Shown here: piece by piece, positions 42,778 to 52,473 of the stretch
Position numbering within the stretch: the first letter of the stretch is position 1
How the letters are laid out: every line of letters begins with the position of its first letter
DNA from: Saprospiraceae bacterium
Lineage (GTDB): Bacteria > Bacteroidota > Bacteroidia > Chitinophagales > Saprospiraceae
DNA: 64,000 nt
Direction of reading: 5' to 3'
Assembly (NCBI GenBank): GCA_024103005.1
Contig: JAGFJA010000021.1
Span: forward strand, 1-64,000
Translations under genes and position numbers: made by a program
The notes under the pieces: generated by a model
The model's input: the letters and a program-made list of their open reading frames with translations, nothing else
The model's database searches: none
Told to the model about the DNA's origin: nothing

Positions 42778-44820
42778 TTATTTGATGTCTGCTTTACTCC
42801 TGATATTAATTTGTGGAGTAGTAAATTGCCCGCCTATACCGGTTACTGAGACGACATTAGTCGGGAAATCATCGTTTGCAAAGGTTGCATAACTTGTCGT
42901 GTACATAACAGAAGTTCCTGTACCATCTGACATATCTACTGAACCAGAAAATATCGTATCACCGGACTTTGACAAGGTGACGCCATTAATTTTTACCAAT
43001 TCGGATTCATAGTTTTCAAAATTATCCGTAAACTCTTTCAAGGTAATAGTGACCGGGCTTATATTCTTACCGGAACTAATCAATTTGGCATTGGATAAAG
43101 TAACTCCGTTAACCTGTAGTAATCCATTAAATTCTGATAACTCAGCTCCACCAACCGATACTTCAACTTCATCTCCTAAATTGAAAGTATTGCTTTCTGT
43201 AAATCTTATAACAATGCCTGCATTTCCTTCTTGTTGGATGACCATGTTCTTGGAAGTAATATTTGAATATGCTTTATCGGAAATAACTATTCCTTTAATA
43301 GTTTTGCCGGAAGGGACAGTCGTTGTGCTGCCACTGTATAAGGCTCTGAGTGCACTAATATCTATCGGATCTCCGGGATTGACGATCCCGCCGGAAATAT
43401 CATTTTTACTTCTGATATTAAGCTGTGGATCACTATTATTTCCACCTTGTCCGGCTATTGCAATAATGTCAACGGTTCCGGACGGAAAAGCATCATCAGC
43501 AAAAGTAGCATAGCTGGTTGTGTACATGGAAATAGAACCAGTCCCATCAGAAACAGAAACATTGCCGCTAAATGTGTTTCCACCTGATTTGCTCAATGTA
43601 GCATTTTTTATCTTAACTAATTGAGATTCATATTTATTAATATCTGAAGTCAACCCGGATATTGTTAACTCGGTTGGTGTAACAGATTTACCTGTTCCTG
43701 TCCTCGATACATTGGTTAATGGTGTATTATTAATCTGAAGTAATCCGTTGAATTCTGAAAGTTCCAGACCTGATATATTCACCTCTAATTCATCTCCAAC
43801 ATTAAAAGGTGATGTTTCAGTAAATCTAATCGTAATGCCTGCATTATCCGGTTGCCACAATACGAGATTCTTACTCGTTATATTGGAATATGTTTTGTCT
43901 GATATTACAATTCCTTTTATTTTTTTATTATCCGGAAGGGAAACAGCTGATCCGGTATATAAGGCTCTGACATCACTGATATTGATGGGGTCTCCTGAAG
44001 TTCCGCCCTGTCCACATCGTTGACCGGTCAACAACATATCCGAGGTATCTCTCAAAAACAATTGTTTTGTACTGCCAAAGACAGTATAGATAGCTGTGAC
44101 TGTACCATTTCCTTGCGGCATCACTGTCCCGGCAAAAGATGCATATCCGGAAGTGCGTAATGTAATTACTTTGTTGGAACAATCCTTGAGGCTTCTGTTT
44201 GAAGTAAGTTTGTTTTCTGCATCTGCATAGGTTTGGCCTAATTCGGCATCCACCACTTCGAGGCCCTCCAATTGAATTAAAGTATTGATATCGTCATCCC
44301 CTAATTCTGAAATCGTCTTTACTGCCGGAGTAATTGGTACATTAAATTCACCCTTGTAAATATACTTTTCAATTTCCGGTTCTTCTATTCCACCCAATCT
44401 GTCGTTGCCTGAATCATCCTTATAAACATCACCACCTATCTGGAAATTTCCGTTATAATCGCCCAGGGTCAATCCATTAACCTTTATATAAATGCGACGA
44501 CCTATAGGGTAAATATTAAAAAGGTTGGTAGCATTTATTTTTACTTCCATTCCACCGGTGCTATCCTGGACAACTAAGGTCTTGTAATAATTACCGGTCT
44601 TATCGTCAGCAACAACAACAGCTTTAATTATTTTATCTTCCGTAAGTTTTTCAAAACTGCCTTTAGTATGCAGAGCTCTGAGATCTTTTATACTAAAGTT
44701 GGCATGATACACCGGATAATTGACATTATATGGTGGTTCATCAATGTCTGTATCTACACAACTGTTAAATACAAACAGCATAAAAGTAATCGGAAATAAA
44801 AATCTAAATAATTTATTCAT
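42778..44820 (-). CDS. DUF5689-type surface lipoprotein with three tandem domains
   Basis: The 680-residue lipoprotein has its lipobox cysteine in FNSCVD (residue 21). The N-terminal unit (about 45-265) is a DUF5689-like OB-fold domain (IKAVVVADDKTGNYYKTLVVQD, given in parts: IKAVVVADD and LVVQDSTGG). Two further near-identical units of about 200 residues follow (about 281-480 and 484-680). Each runs from DP(I/L)xxIS..RALYxGS through IKGIVISDK.YSNITSKN, GDE(L/V)EV and GLLQ(I/V)N to YTTSYATFA and NIRSK(N/A)DI. The gene lies 29 bases after a TonB-dependent receptor gene, the standard receptor plus surface lipoprotein arrangement. The ligand is unknown. Confidence 0.85.
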   Translation of the reverse strand: MNKLFRFLFPITFMLFVFNSCVDTDIDEPPYNVNYPVYHANFSIKDLRALHTKGSFEKLTEDKIIKAVVVADDKTGNYYKTLVVQDSTGGMEVKINATNLFNIYPIGRRIYIKVNGLTLGDYNGNFQIGGDVYKDDSGNDRLGGIEEPEIEKYIYKGEFNVPITPAVKTISELGDDDINTLIQLEGLEVVDAELGQTYADAENKLTSNRSLKDCSNKVITLRTSGYASFAGTVMPQGNGTVTAIYTVFGSTKQLFLRDTSDMLLTGQRCGQGGTSGDPINISDVRALYTGSAVSLPDNKKIKGIVISDKTYSNITSKNLVLWQPDNAGITIRFTETSPFNVGDELEVNISGLELSEFNGLLQINNTPLTNVSRTGTGKSVTPTELTISGLTSDINKYESQLVKIKNATLSKSGGNTFSGNVSVSDGTGSISMYTTSYATFADDAFPSGTVDIIAIAGQGGNNSDPQLNIRSKNDISGGIVNPGDPIDISALRALYSGSTTTVPSGKTIKGIVISDKAYSNITSKNMVIQQEGNAGIVIRFTESNTFNLGDEVEVSVGGAELSEFNGLLQVNGVTLSNAKLISSGKNISPVTITLKEFTDNFENYESELVKINGVTLSKSGDTIFSGSVDMSDGTGTSVMYTTSYATFANDDFPTNVVSVTGIGGQFTTPQINIRSKADIK

Positions 44821-44849
44821 TTTATGATATTGAAAAATGTGAAAGCAAA

Positions 44850-47642
44850 TTATATTCTGAAACCTATGCTGATAAAATAATTAATTCCGTAAGCATAGAA
44901 ATATTTGGGTGGAAACTTATTGATATCGACCTTTGAATCTGAAGCATTTGCCGATAAATTGTAATCTACTCGCGCTTGTTCGTATCCACCGGATTTTATT
45001 GTTCGGTTGTTGAGTATATTATTTATACCGACATTTAATACAATATATTTCTTCTTTATCTTCCAGGACTTACCCCCAAATAAATCCAAGGTAAAGGCAG
45101 GGTCAAACTCTTCTTCATTTAAGAGTCGATACCAGTTATCTGAGCCGGGTTCAACCAGCTCCGGATTGGCAATATCTGTTGTCCTGCGATATGGGTTCAT
45201 ATCAAGGTAAGTTCTTCTTGCAAAGTTTCCATTTAAGTTTACAAACCAATACTTAGGTGAATTGTATCCTATTCCGACAGATGCGGCCTCCTGTGGAGTG
45301 CCTTCAACACGATATCCTTTTTGATAGACAGTCAATTGTTTGACTATCTGGTCGTTGTCATTACTAATAGTCACCAATGGGTTATTGGCATAAAGATATC
45401 TTCCTATTGAGGCTATGGCATTTATTCTCCATTTAGAAGACAAGTTAATTTCAGTGCCTAATTCAACCCCTGCATTTTGCTGATTGATTCCGGTCATATT
45501 AAAGTTTACAAATGTCCCGTCCACGTCATTAAAGAATGCTGTTCTGGTAGTTTTATCCTTGAAATTAGTAAGATATGCCGTTAATTTTAATTTTAATTTA
45601 GGTGCAACATAATTGTAGCCGCCTTCAATAGAAAAGATTTTCTCATTGGTAATTAGCGGGGCAATAGCATTCCGTGTTCGAGGGGATGTGTAAATATTCT
45701 TGACAAGTGGTGCCTGAGAAAAATATCCAATATTGCCTATCAGGTAATTACGACCATCAATTTTGAAGGTAAGGCCACCCTTGGCCCCATATTCCAGAAA
45801 ATTATTTTTTGCAGAGCTTCCAAGGGAGAATTCCGGGAATCGGCCATTTCTGTAATTTCCTACCCTCCAACTGGAGTTTTGGCCTATGTTTCCTCCAAAA
45901 AAGAAATCAATCCTTTTTAATGTGATAACATTCTGTATCCATACGCCGTAGTTCTGAACATTCAGGTCATAGTCATAGCCATATCTTTCCCCTTCTTTCA
46001 CAACATGATTAGGTTTATCCAGGTTAGGCTGAGCGGCGTCTTTATTTGAAGTCAAATCTCTTTCAGCAAATTTGTCTATATCGAGAAAATAGTCACCGCC
46101 TAAGAGGTCATCCACCAGCCTGTAATAGTTTGAACTATATTTTTGATAGTTTATACCAGCATGTAAAACCCATCTTTGGCTCATGACTGCCTGCATAACA
46201 GAACTATAATTGAAAATTTTATTGTCAGAACGCTGATCTTCCAATATATAATAAGAACGCCTGCCGGATACAGTGTTGCCTGCTATACCATCCACATCGT
46301 TTATGGTTTCGTTTTTATTCCGATTGACTTCGTACATGTAATCCCAGTTAACTTGGCGCCAAGATGGATCATTTGCCCAGTGATTGGCTAAGATGGCAGC
46401 TCCTGAAGGGCTTGCAGCACCGCTGGGCAAATACTTATAATAATCCGGTCGCGGATCTCTGGCATTATACCAGTCTAATCTGGTATTTGACTCAAATCCA
46501 GTTTGGTAAGAAACAACATTCATCAGGCTGACTTTGTCATTGATATTCCAATCGTGTCGCAAAATAGCAATCGGTTTATGTGTGGTTCCGACTCTAGAAT
46601 TTCTTTTTTCACCGTTTTGATAACCCCAGTTAGCATTGTAATAAGGATTGTTGGTCAAATCATAGGCTTCCTGAACGGAACCATTGCTTTTACCTCTTTG
46701 ATTAGGAGCGCCAAGAATAGTTAAACCTAAGGAATGTTTTGAATTTAATTCTTTCTCTATACCCAAAAAATAGGAAAAACTTTTGTAGAACGTGCCTTCA
46801 ACATATCCTTCCTGAGCCCATCTATACGACGCACTGGAAGAAACGGACCATCCGTTGGCCATTTTTCCTGTATTGTAAGTGGCCATGACTCTGTTACGGT
46901 AACTTCTGTTTGAAATAGCATAAGAACCACGAACAGTTTTTCTTTGTTCTGAAGCTCTGAGGTTTATCATAGTATTTGAACCCAGATTGCCAAAAGAATA
47001 GCTCAGAGGAGCAAGTCCGAAGTTGGCAGTAGTATTGCGCAAAACATCATTCAGTCCGCCCCATTCACCGAAAACAAGCACCCCGTTTTCAGGATCATTC
47101 ATTTGAATACCATTTAGTAAGACTGAATTGTATTCAGGGTCATAGCCTCTGATCTTAAATCTGAATACACCGAGATTATATCCGGCTGTGGAAATAAAAG
47201 GATCTCTTGAAGCTGATAATAAGCTGCTTATCTCCTGATTGCCGTCACTGCTGCTTTCTTCATCGATGGATATCGTAGGGATAGTTCCCGTACTTTGAAT
47301 ACGTCCTGAAAATGAAGGATCTCTTTTTAAGCTTATAATTAACGGTGAGTTGGATGAAATATTTTCTGGCGTTACCTGATAAGTAGTTTCAAGGTACCCT
47401 TCTTTTTGGATGTGCAAGATACCTTTATAATTACCGGTAAATTCTAATTTAAAATGTCCGTTATCATCTGTCAGAGCAGATACTCGTTGAGGCTCTAAAA
47501 GAACGGAAACCCCGGAGATTCCTTCATGGCCATCTGCATCGCTAATGGTGCCTTTCAGGAAAAAAACACTTTGACTATAAAGTTGAGAACAAAATAAACT
47601 AAGGGTAATAAGAATTATTTGCCTGGTTATTAATCGTTGCAT
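44850..47642 (-). CDS. TonB-dependent outer-membrane receptor with carboxypeptidase-like N-terminal domain
   Basis: The 930-residue receptor has a signal peptide (LITRQIILITLSLFCSQLYSQ, cut after about 23) and a carboxypeptidase-regulatory-like domain (about 27-110; LKGTISDADGHEGISGVSVLL, split by eye). A plug follows (about 125-240; FRFKIRGYDPEYNSVLLNG, IQMNDPENG), then a long 22-strand-type barrel ending in an aromatic residue-isoleucine motif (YFISIGFRI). It imports or senses a substrate together with the DUF5689 lipoprotein encoded downstream. No TonB box can be assigned with confidence. Its promoter box is at 47660-47667. Confidence 0.92.
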   Translation of the reverse strand: MQRLITRQIILITLSLFCSQLYSQSVFFLKGTISDADGHEGISGVSVLLEPQRVSALTDDNGHFKLEFTGNYKGILHIQKEGYLETTYQVTPENISSNSPLIISLKRDPSFSGRIQSTGTIPTISIDEESSSDGNQEISSLLSASRDPFISTAGYNLGVFRFKIRGYDPEYNSVLLNGIQMNDPENGVLVFGEWGGLNDVLRNTTANFGLAPLSYSFGNLGSNTMINLRASEQRKTVRGSYAISNRSYRNRVMATYNTGKMANGWSVSSSASYRWAQEGYVEGTFYKSFSYFLGIEKELNSKHSLGLTILGAPNQRGKSNGSVQEAYDLTNNPYYNANWGYQNGEKRNSRVGTTHKPIAILRHDWNINDKVSLMNVVSYQTGFESNTRLDWYNARDPRPDYYKYLPSGAASPSGAAILANHWANDPSWRQVNWDYMYEVNRNKNETINDVDGIAGNTVSGRRSYYILEDQRSDNKIFNYSSVMQAVMSQRWVLHAGINYQKYSSNYYRLVDDLLGGDYFLDIDKFAERDLTSNKDAAQPNLDKPNHVVKEGERYGYDYDLNVQNYGVWIQNVITLKRIDFFFGGNIGQNSSWRVGNYRNGRFPEFSLGSSAKNNFLEYGAKGGLTFKIDGRNYLIGNIGYFSQAPLVKNIYTSPRTRNAIAPLITNEKIFSIEGGYNYVAPKLKLKLTAYLTNFKDKTTRTAFFNDVDGTFVNFNMTGINQQNAGVELGTEINLSSKWRINAIASIGRYLYANNPLVTISNDNDQIVKQLTVYQKGYRVEGTPQEAASVGIGYNSPKYWFVNLNGNFARRTYLDMNPYRRTTDIANPELVEPGSDNWYRLLNEEEFDPAFTLDLFGGKSWKIKKKYIVLNVGINNILNNRTIKSGGYEQARVDYNLSANASDSKVDINKFPPKYFYAYGINYFISIGFRI

Positions 47643-47659
47643 AAATTAAAAATATGCTA

Positions 47660-47667
47660 CAAATGTA
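47660..47667 (-). promoter_or_regulatory. Promoter box of the TonB receptor operon
   Basis: On the - strand TACATTTG followed by TAGC is a TAnnTTTG -7 box, 18 bases before the ATG at 47642. No clear -33 partner. Confidence 0.5.
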
Positions 47668-47798
47668 ATAAACTAAATCAAAGAAGACTTATTTTGATCT
47701 GAGAAAAAATGAATAGACTGAATATATACAGATTTTGATTACATTTATAATTTAATTAATTATAGTTAAGTAATTGTAATCAAACGTTATATAAAGTT

Positions 47799-49016
47799 TT
47801 ATCTTAATAAGTTAACCGTACCAGTTTTGGTATATTTATTACCGGCACAGGTATATCTCACTTTATATAAATAGGCACCCGGAGGAGCAAACTCGGCTCC
47901 TATCCTACCGTCCCATCTTCCATTAGGGTCATTTGTAGAAAAAATTATACCACCGTATTTGTTAAAAATCTGGAACAGGCATTCACCATCTATTGCATAA
48001 GTTGTTGAAATGCCATAAGTATCATTCAATCCGTCACCGTTAGGTGTAAAACTATTTGGCAATAACAGTCGCTCACATTGAATATTGGATTCATTCAGGA
48101 CCTTAATCAAAATAGTATCAGCTTCAGAGCAGCCTTCATAAGACGTAGAAACGTTGTATTTTGTCGTAGTGGTCGGTGATAATTCAACCACATTTGAGCC
48201 GGGATCTGACACACCTGTGGTGGGTGCCCATGTAACACCTGATGGACAATTTGTTATAAAATTAACTGCATAAGACTGACCAATATAAATCACCTGAAAG
48301 TGATCACTGAGCTTATTTACTACATTCGATGTGACTAATTGGGCATTTTCAATACTTAAAATTCTGTTATAAACCTTTACTTCATCAATCAACCCAATAA
48401 ATCTGGTGGTAGTTATACCGGAACAGCCACCTCCGCCAATAGTAGGAATGCCCAAAGAATGGAAGTCGGGATTAAGAACCCACTTCTGAGTATATTTTAG
48501 TTTACCATTTACCACACATTCAAGTCTGTTAAAAAGCCTGTTTATGGAAACTTGTTGCCAGCATGCTCCAGGATCATCGTCAAAATTAATAGAAGTTAAT
48601 TCTGTTTGTGATCTGATATTAAGGGTAAAGCGTCCCTGGACAGGAGTATATATCAATTCATAACCATAACTATCGCAATCTTCAGTAATGGAAAAAACGG
48701 TCATCGGCCCGTTTTTTTTGGAAGTAAGCAGAGATATAACAAGAGTAAATTCATCGCCTGTAAGTGTATTGTTTAGCCCACTGTTGACATCACCAAGTTG
48801 AATATATTGAGCTCCGGTAAATTTTACCGCCTGGCCTGATATACCGCATACACATTCTATCGGAACAGCCGGAATTCCATCTATCTGGCCTATTTGATCA
48901 GCGGCAGTGCAATCGTCAAAATTGTAATATGCAAACAAGTTTTCTGTAATCTGAGCATTTGCATTTGCAAATAGGAATAAGATCAGTAAAAAGGTATATA
49001 GGGAGTATCTAATCAT
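47799..49016 (-). CDS. LamG-domain T9SS type B surface protein
   Basis: The 405-residue secreted protein has a signal peptide (YTFLLILFLFANANAQ). A LamG/concanavalin-like domain covers about 25-235 (YYNFDDCTAADQIGQIDG, AVKFTGAQYIQLGD, FIGLIDEVKVYNRILS). A short linker Ig-like stretch follows, and the gliding-motility-associated type B sorting domain (about 320-405) has LLPNSFTPNGDGLNDTYG, IFNKYGGIIFST, WDGRIGAEF and GAYLYKVRY. It is 23 bases behind the YbaB gene on the same strand. A surface glycan-binding or adhesive role is plausible; the ligand is unknown. Confidence 0.88.
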   Translation of the reverse strand: MIRYSLYTFLLILFLFANANAQITENLFAYYNFDDCTAADQIGQIDGIPAVPIECVCGISGQAVKFTGAQYIQLGDVNSGLNNTLTGDEFTLVISLLTSKKNGPMTVFSITEDCDSYGYELIYTPVQGRFTLNIRSQTELTSINFDDDPGACWQQVSINRLFNRLECVVNGKLKYTQKWVLNPDFHSLGIPTIGGGGCSGITTTRFIGLIDEVKVYNRILSIENAQLVTSNVVNKLSDHFQVIYIGQSYAVNFITNCPSGVTWAPTTGVSDPGSNVVELSPTTTTKYNVSTSYEGCSEADTILIKVLNESNIQCERLLLPNSFTPNGDGLNDTYGISTTYAIDGECLFQIFNKYGGIIFSTNDPNGRWDGRIGAEFAPPGAYLYKVRYTCAGNKYTKTGTVNLLR

Positions 49017-49039
49017 ATAAAAATCGAAAAGGGAGGTTA

Positions 49040-49345
49040 TTATTGGCCAAAAAGTTTTCCAAGATCACCTATATCCGGCATCATTTGGGATAACATTTTC
49101 TGACCTTCAGCAGCCTGAATTGTTTGCGCCTTCTTGATACACTCATTAATCGTTACGATTAGAACATCTTCCAGCTGATCGGAGGTGGATAAGTCGATCT
49201 TGCTCAGGTCGATGGATATATTTTCAACCTCCAGGCCACCATTCATGGTAATGGTCAATTCGTCACCAGATGAATTTTCACTAAAGGAGATTTCTTTTAA
49301 TTTTTTCTCCATTGCTTTTTGCTGATCTTCAAAATTACCAAACAC
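49040..49345 (-). CDS. ebfC: YbaB/EbfC-family nucleoid-associated protein
   Basis: The 101-residue protein has the family length and pattern: an N-terminal helix (FEDQQKAMEKKLKEISF), a small sheet (ELTITMNGGLEVENISID) and a C-terminal helix (LEDVLIVTINECIKKAQTIQAAEGQKM, split by eye). It ends with the typical Gly/Leu/Phe-rich tail. YbaB/EbfC proteins bind DNA as dimers. The usual neighbours recR/dnaX are absent here; it is followed by a T9SS cargo gene, probably a chance operon. Confidence 0.85.
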   Translation of the reverse strand: MFGNFEDQQKAMEKKLKEISFSENSSGDELTITMNGGLEVENISIDLSKIDLSTSDQLEDVLIVTINECIKKAQTIQAAEGQKMLSQMMPDIGDLGKLFGQ

Positions 49346-49424
49346 TTTAATAAATTTAGTTATTTATTGAATAAATTAACAACGAAAAGAATTGTTACAA
49401 ATTGTGCATTATAATCATCAATTA

Positions 49425-50705
49425 TCAATCCAAATCGTATTGTTTTATCTTTCTATACAAAGTTCTTTCTGACAATCCCAAGTCCTTAGCCGCTTCCTTT
49501 CTCCTTCCATTGTACTTTTTTAATGCCTTTATTATCAATTCTTTTTCCATATGTTCAATAGACAAGGAATCATCTAATTCTTCAGCAGGTTGATATATCT
49601 CTTCACCTTCATTTTCAAGAATATATGATTGATGACCATCCTTGTTGACGGAATCCAGAATATGGGAAGGCGTCTGGAAACCGGGATGTGAGGTCAAAGC
49701 GGTGGATGTCTTAAAATCATCCTGAATTATATTGTTATTTAATTGCCTTAATTTTGAAAAATCACCAACATTCAGCTGATTTCTTGTAATTAATTCATAG
49801 ACAAGGGATTTTAAATCATTCATATCTCCCTTCATTTCAAAGAGCAATTTATATAAAATATCTCTTTCAGAAAAGCCCTCATCATCCATGTTTAGAACCT
49901 TTGAAGGGAGGTTTCTTGAAGAAAGATTGGGAACTAGACGCAATAAAATTTCAGGCGTAACCATCCTTTCTTCGGACAATACAGAAAGCTGTTCTGTGAC
50001 GTTACGCAATTCCCGAATGTTACCGGGCCATGAGTATATTTCCATGATATTCAGGCTCTGGTCAGTAAGTTGGATACTTTGCGTCTTATATTTTTCTGAA
50101 AAGTCAACGGCAAATTTCCTGAACAATAACCTGATGTCTTCCTTTCTTTCGCGTAATGGCGGCACTTTGATAGGTACTGTAGAAAGTCTGAAATAAAGAT
50201 CCTCCCTAAATTTTCCTTTTTTAATTAATTCCTCCAGGTTAACATTGGTTGCAGCAATAACCCGGACGTCTGTTTTCAAAGTTTTGGAGGAACCCACTCT
50301 GATAAATTCACCTGATTCAAGCACTCTTAGTAAAAATGCCTGTGTGTCGAGGGGCATCTCTCCTATTTCATCGAGGAAAATCGTTCCTCCATGTACGGTT
50401 TCAAAATATCCTTTTCTGTCTCCCAATGCGCCTGTAAAGGAACCCTTTTCATGGCCAAATAATTCACTGTTGATAGTTCCTTCAGGGATGGCACCACAGT
50501 TGATAGCAATAAACGGATTGTGCTTTCTGGGGCTAAGTGAGTGAATGACTCGTGAAAACACATCTTTTCCGACACCACTTTCACCAGATATCAAAACCGT
50601 CAGATCAGTAGTGGCAACCCTTATGGCCGTATTCAACGCATTGTCCAGGGCAGTCGATATACCTAGAATTCCAAATTTTTGTTTTATGCTTTGAAGTGAC
50701 GACAT
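49425..50705 (-). CDS. Sigma-54-dependent transcriptional activator without sensor domain
   Basis: The 426-residue AAA+ activator begins directly with the ATPase module: Walker A GESGVGKD (41-48), the sigma-54 contact loop as GSFTGA (88-93), Walker B GTIFLDEI (107-114), FREDLYFRLS with the arginine finger region, and WPGNIREL. A linker of variable sequence (about 270-375) precedes a Fis-type HTH (about 390-425; AAKDLGLSERTLYRKI). There is no receiver, GAF or PAS domain, so activity must be set by expression or partner proteins. It lies 65 bases downstream of miaB on the same strand, a pairing common in Bacteroidota (there usually followed by lptE and secG, absent here). Confidence 0.92.
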   Translation of the reverse strand: MSSLQSIKQKFGILGISTALDNALNTAIRVATTDLTVLISGESGVGKDVFSRVIHSLSPRKHNPFIAINCGAIPEGTINSELFGHEKGSFTGALGDRKGYFETVHGGTIFLDEIGEMPLDTQAFLLRVLESGEFIRVGSSKTLKTDVRVIAATNVNLEELIKKGKFREDLYFRLSTVPIKVPPLRERKEDIRLLFRKFAVDFSEKYKTQSIQLTDQSLNIMEIYSWPGNIRELRNVTEQLSVLSEERMVTPEILLRLVPNLSSRNLPSKVLNMDDEGFSERDILYKLLFEMKGDMNDLKSLVYELITRNQLNVGDFSKLRQLNNNIIQDDFKTSTALTSHPGFQTPSHILDSVNKDGHQSYILENEGEEIYQPAEELDDSLSIEHMEKELIIKALKKYNGRRKEAAKDLGLSERTLYRKIKQYDLD

Positions 50706-50770
50706 ACAGTGAGTTAACCTGATTGAATTAATCTATACTAAAAATAATAATTGGATAAATTTGTTGGGCT

Positions 50771-52207
50771 TTAATTTTTTTCGGGGATTATCTCACCGAA
50801 CAAGGTAGCTGTTGTGCTTCCTGTAATTTTTACCATGGCATAGTCGCCGATTTTATAATAAGGATGAATATCAAAAACTACAACCTTATTCTGAGTTGTC
50901 CTACCTTTCATCTGTGAATCCGATTTCTTGGAAAGGCCGTCAATTAGTATTTTAAAAGTCTTGCCTTCATCCTGCTTATTTACAGCAGCACTTACCTCCC
51001 TTTGTTTTTCTATAATTTCATTTAGTCGTCTGATTTTTACTTCATTAGGTATGTCATCAGGTAGTTTTTTAGCTGCGGGTGTACCTGGTCTTTCACTGTA
51101 ATAAAACATGTAACTCATGGTATATTTAGCGAAATCTATCATTTTGACACTTTCCCGGTGTTCTTCTTCTGTTTCAGTACAAAATCCGGCAATAATATCG
51201 CTGGAAATGGCACAATCAGGCATAATTTCGTAAATTCTATTAACTTTTGAACGATACCAATCAGCATCATAGGTACGATTCATAAGGCGAAGAATTCTGC
51301 TGCTTCCACTTTGGACAGGCAAATGTATGTATTTACAGATATTTTCATACTTTGCCATTGTATAAAGAACATCATCTGTTATGTCTTTTGGATGTGATGT
51401 TGAAAACCGGATTCGTAGCAGTGGATTGATTTTCGCTACCATCTCCAGCAGCTCGGCAAAATTAACATGTTCATTTCCATCCGCACTTTTCCATTTATAT
51501 GAATCGACATTCTGGCCCAGCAATGTTACTTCACGATATCCGTTATTAAATAAATCCTGTGCTTCTGATACGATGGAATGTGCATCACGACTCCGTTCCC
51601 TTCCGCGAGTAAAGGGAACCACACAGAAAGAGCACATATTATCACATCCGCGCATAATACTTATAAATGCCGAAACTCCGTTGGAATCCAGGCGTACAGG
51701 ACTTATGTCTGCATAAGTTTCCTCCCTTGAGAGTAAGACGTTTATCTGTCGGCTTCCTTCGGCTGATCTTGATATGAGATTAGGCAGGTCTCTGTAAGCA
51801 TCAGGTCCAACGACGATGTCAACCAGTTTTTCTTCTTCAAGTAAAGCTTTTTTCATCCTCTCAGCCATACAGCCAAGGACGCCCACAAGCATATCTTTAT
51901 TGGTTTTCTTTACCTGTTTGTAATACTCCAATCTTTTACGGATGGTATCTTCTGCTTTCTCCCTTACCGAACAAGTATTTATCAGCACAAGGTCTGCTTC
52001 AAAAATATCAGCTGTCGAACTGTAACCTTCTTTTGATAAAATACTGGCAACTATTTCGCTATCAGAAAAATTCATCTGACATCCATAGCTTTCTATGTAA
52101 AATTTCTTGGAACCATATGTATTACCCTCCTGATGATAGACTGAACCTTGCATTTCTTCAGGTACATCAACAGAGTGTGGTCTTTCAACGAGTTCTTGCG
52201 TACGCAT
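50771..52207 (-). CDS. miaB: tRNA-2-methylthio-N6-dimethylallyladenosine synthase MiaB
   Basis: The enzyme adds the methylthio group to i6A37 of tRNAs. From the preferred start (52207) it has 478 residues. The N-terminal UPF0004 cluster cysteines are C43 (ESYGCQMN), C79 (NTCSVR) and C113 (LGCMAE). The radical-SAM CxxxCxxC cysteines are C188, C192 and C195 (GCDNMCSFC), and a C-terminal TRAM domain follows. The frame is open to 52231, but the promoter box at 52229-52236 would place the transcript start near 52222. This rules out the upstream ATG and fits the start at 52207. Confidence 0.95.
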   Translation of the reverse strand: MRTQELVERPHSVDVPEEMQGSVYHQEGNTYGSKKFYIESYGCQMNFSDSEIVASILSKEGYSSTADIFEADLVLINTCSVREKAEDTIRKRLEYYKQVKKTNKDMLVGVLGCMAERMKKALLEEEKLVDIVVGPDAYRDLPNLISRSAEGSRQINVLLSREETYADISPVRLDSNGVSAFISIMRGCDNMCSFCVVPFTRGRERSRDAHSIVSEAQDLFNNGYREVTLLGQNVDSYKWKSADGNEHVNFAELLEMVAKINPLLRIRFSTSHPKDITDDVLYTMAKYENICKYIHLPVQSGSSRILRLMNRTYDADWYRSKVNRIYEIMPDCAISSDIIAGFCTETEEEHRESVKMIDFAKYTMSYMFYYSERPGTPAAKKLPDDIPNEVKIRRLNEIIEKQREVSAAVNKQDEGKTFKILIDGLSKKSDSQMKGRTTQNKVVVFDIHPYYKIGDYAMVKITGSTTATLFGEIIPEKN

Positions 52208-52228
52208 AATAATTATTAAATGAAGGCG

Positions 52229-52236
52229 CAAAGATA
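52229..52236 (-). promoter_or_regulatory. miaB promoter box
   Basis: On the - strand TATCTTTG followed by CGCC is a TAnnTTTG -7 box 22 bases upstream of the ATG at 52207; it decides between two possible starts. Confidence 0.65.
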
Positions 52237-52473
52237 CGAACTATGTATGACAATAAGTCATGAAATCTGACAAAATCGGCTGAAATAAGTAGGGAAAACA
52301 TTACAAATATGAGATACTTGAAAAATGACCCAATATCTTTACCAATCTTTTTATTTTATTTACACTAAGTTTTTATCTTTAGGAGAATTTCAGAACATAA
52401 TGATGACTAGTAAAGTGCATTTAATGTAAATTTTTCCAACGGTGATAAAATTTTAAAACGAAAGATATTAATA

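Noticed and set aside
42778-44820. SusD-like partner of the TonB receptor
   Set aside because: The sequence shows repeated DUF5689/OB-like domains and none of the helical TPR features of SusD.
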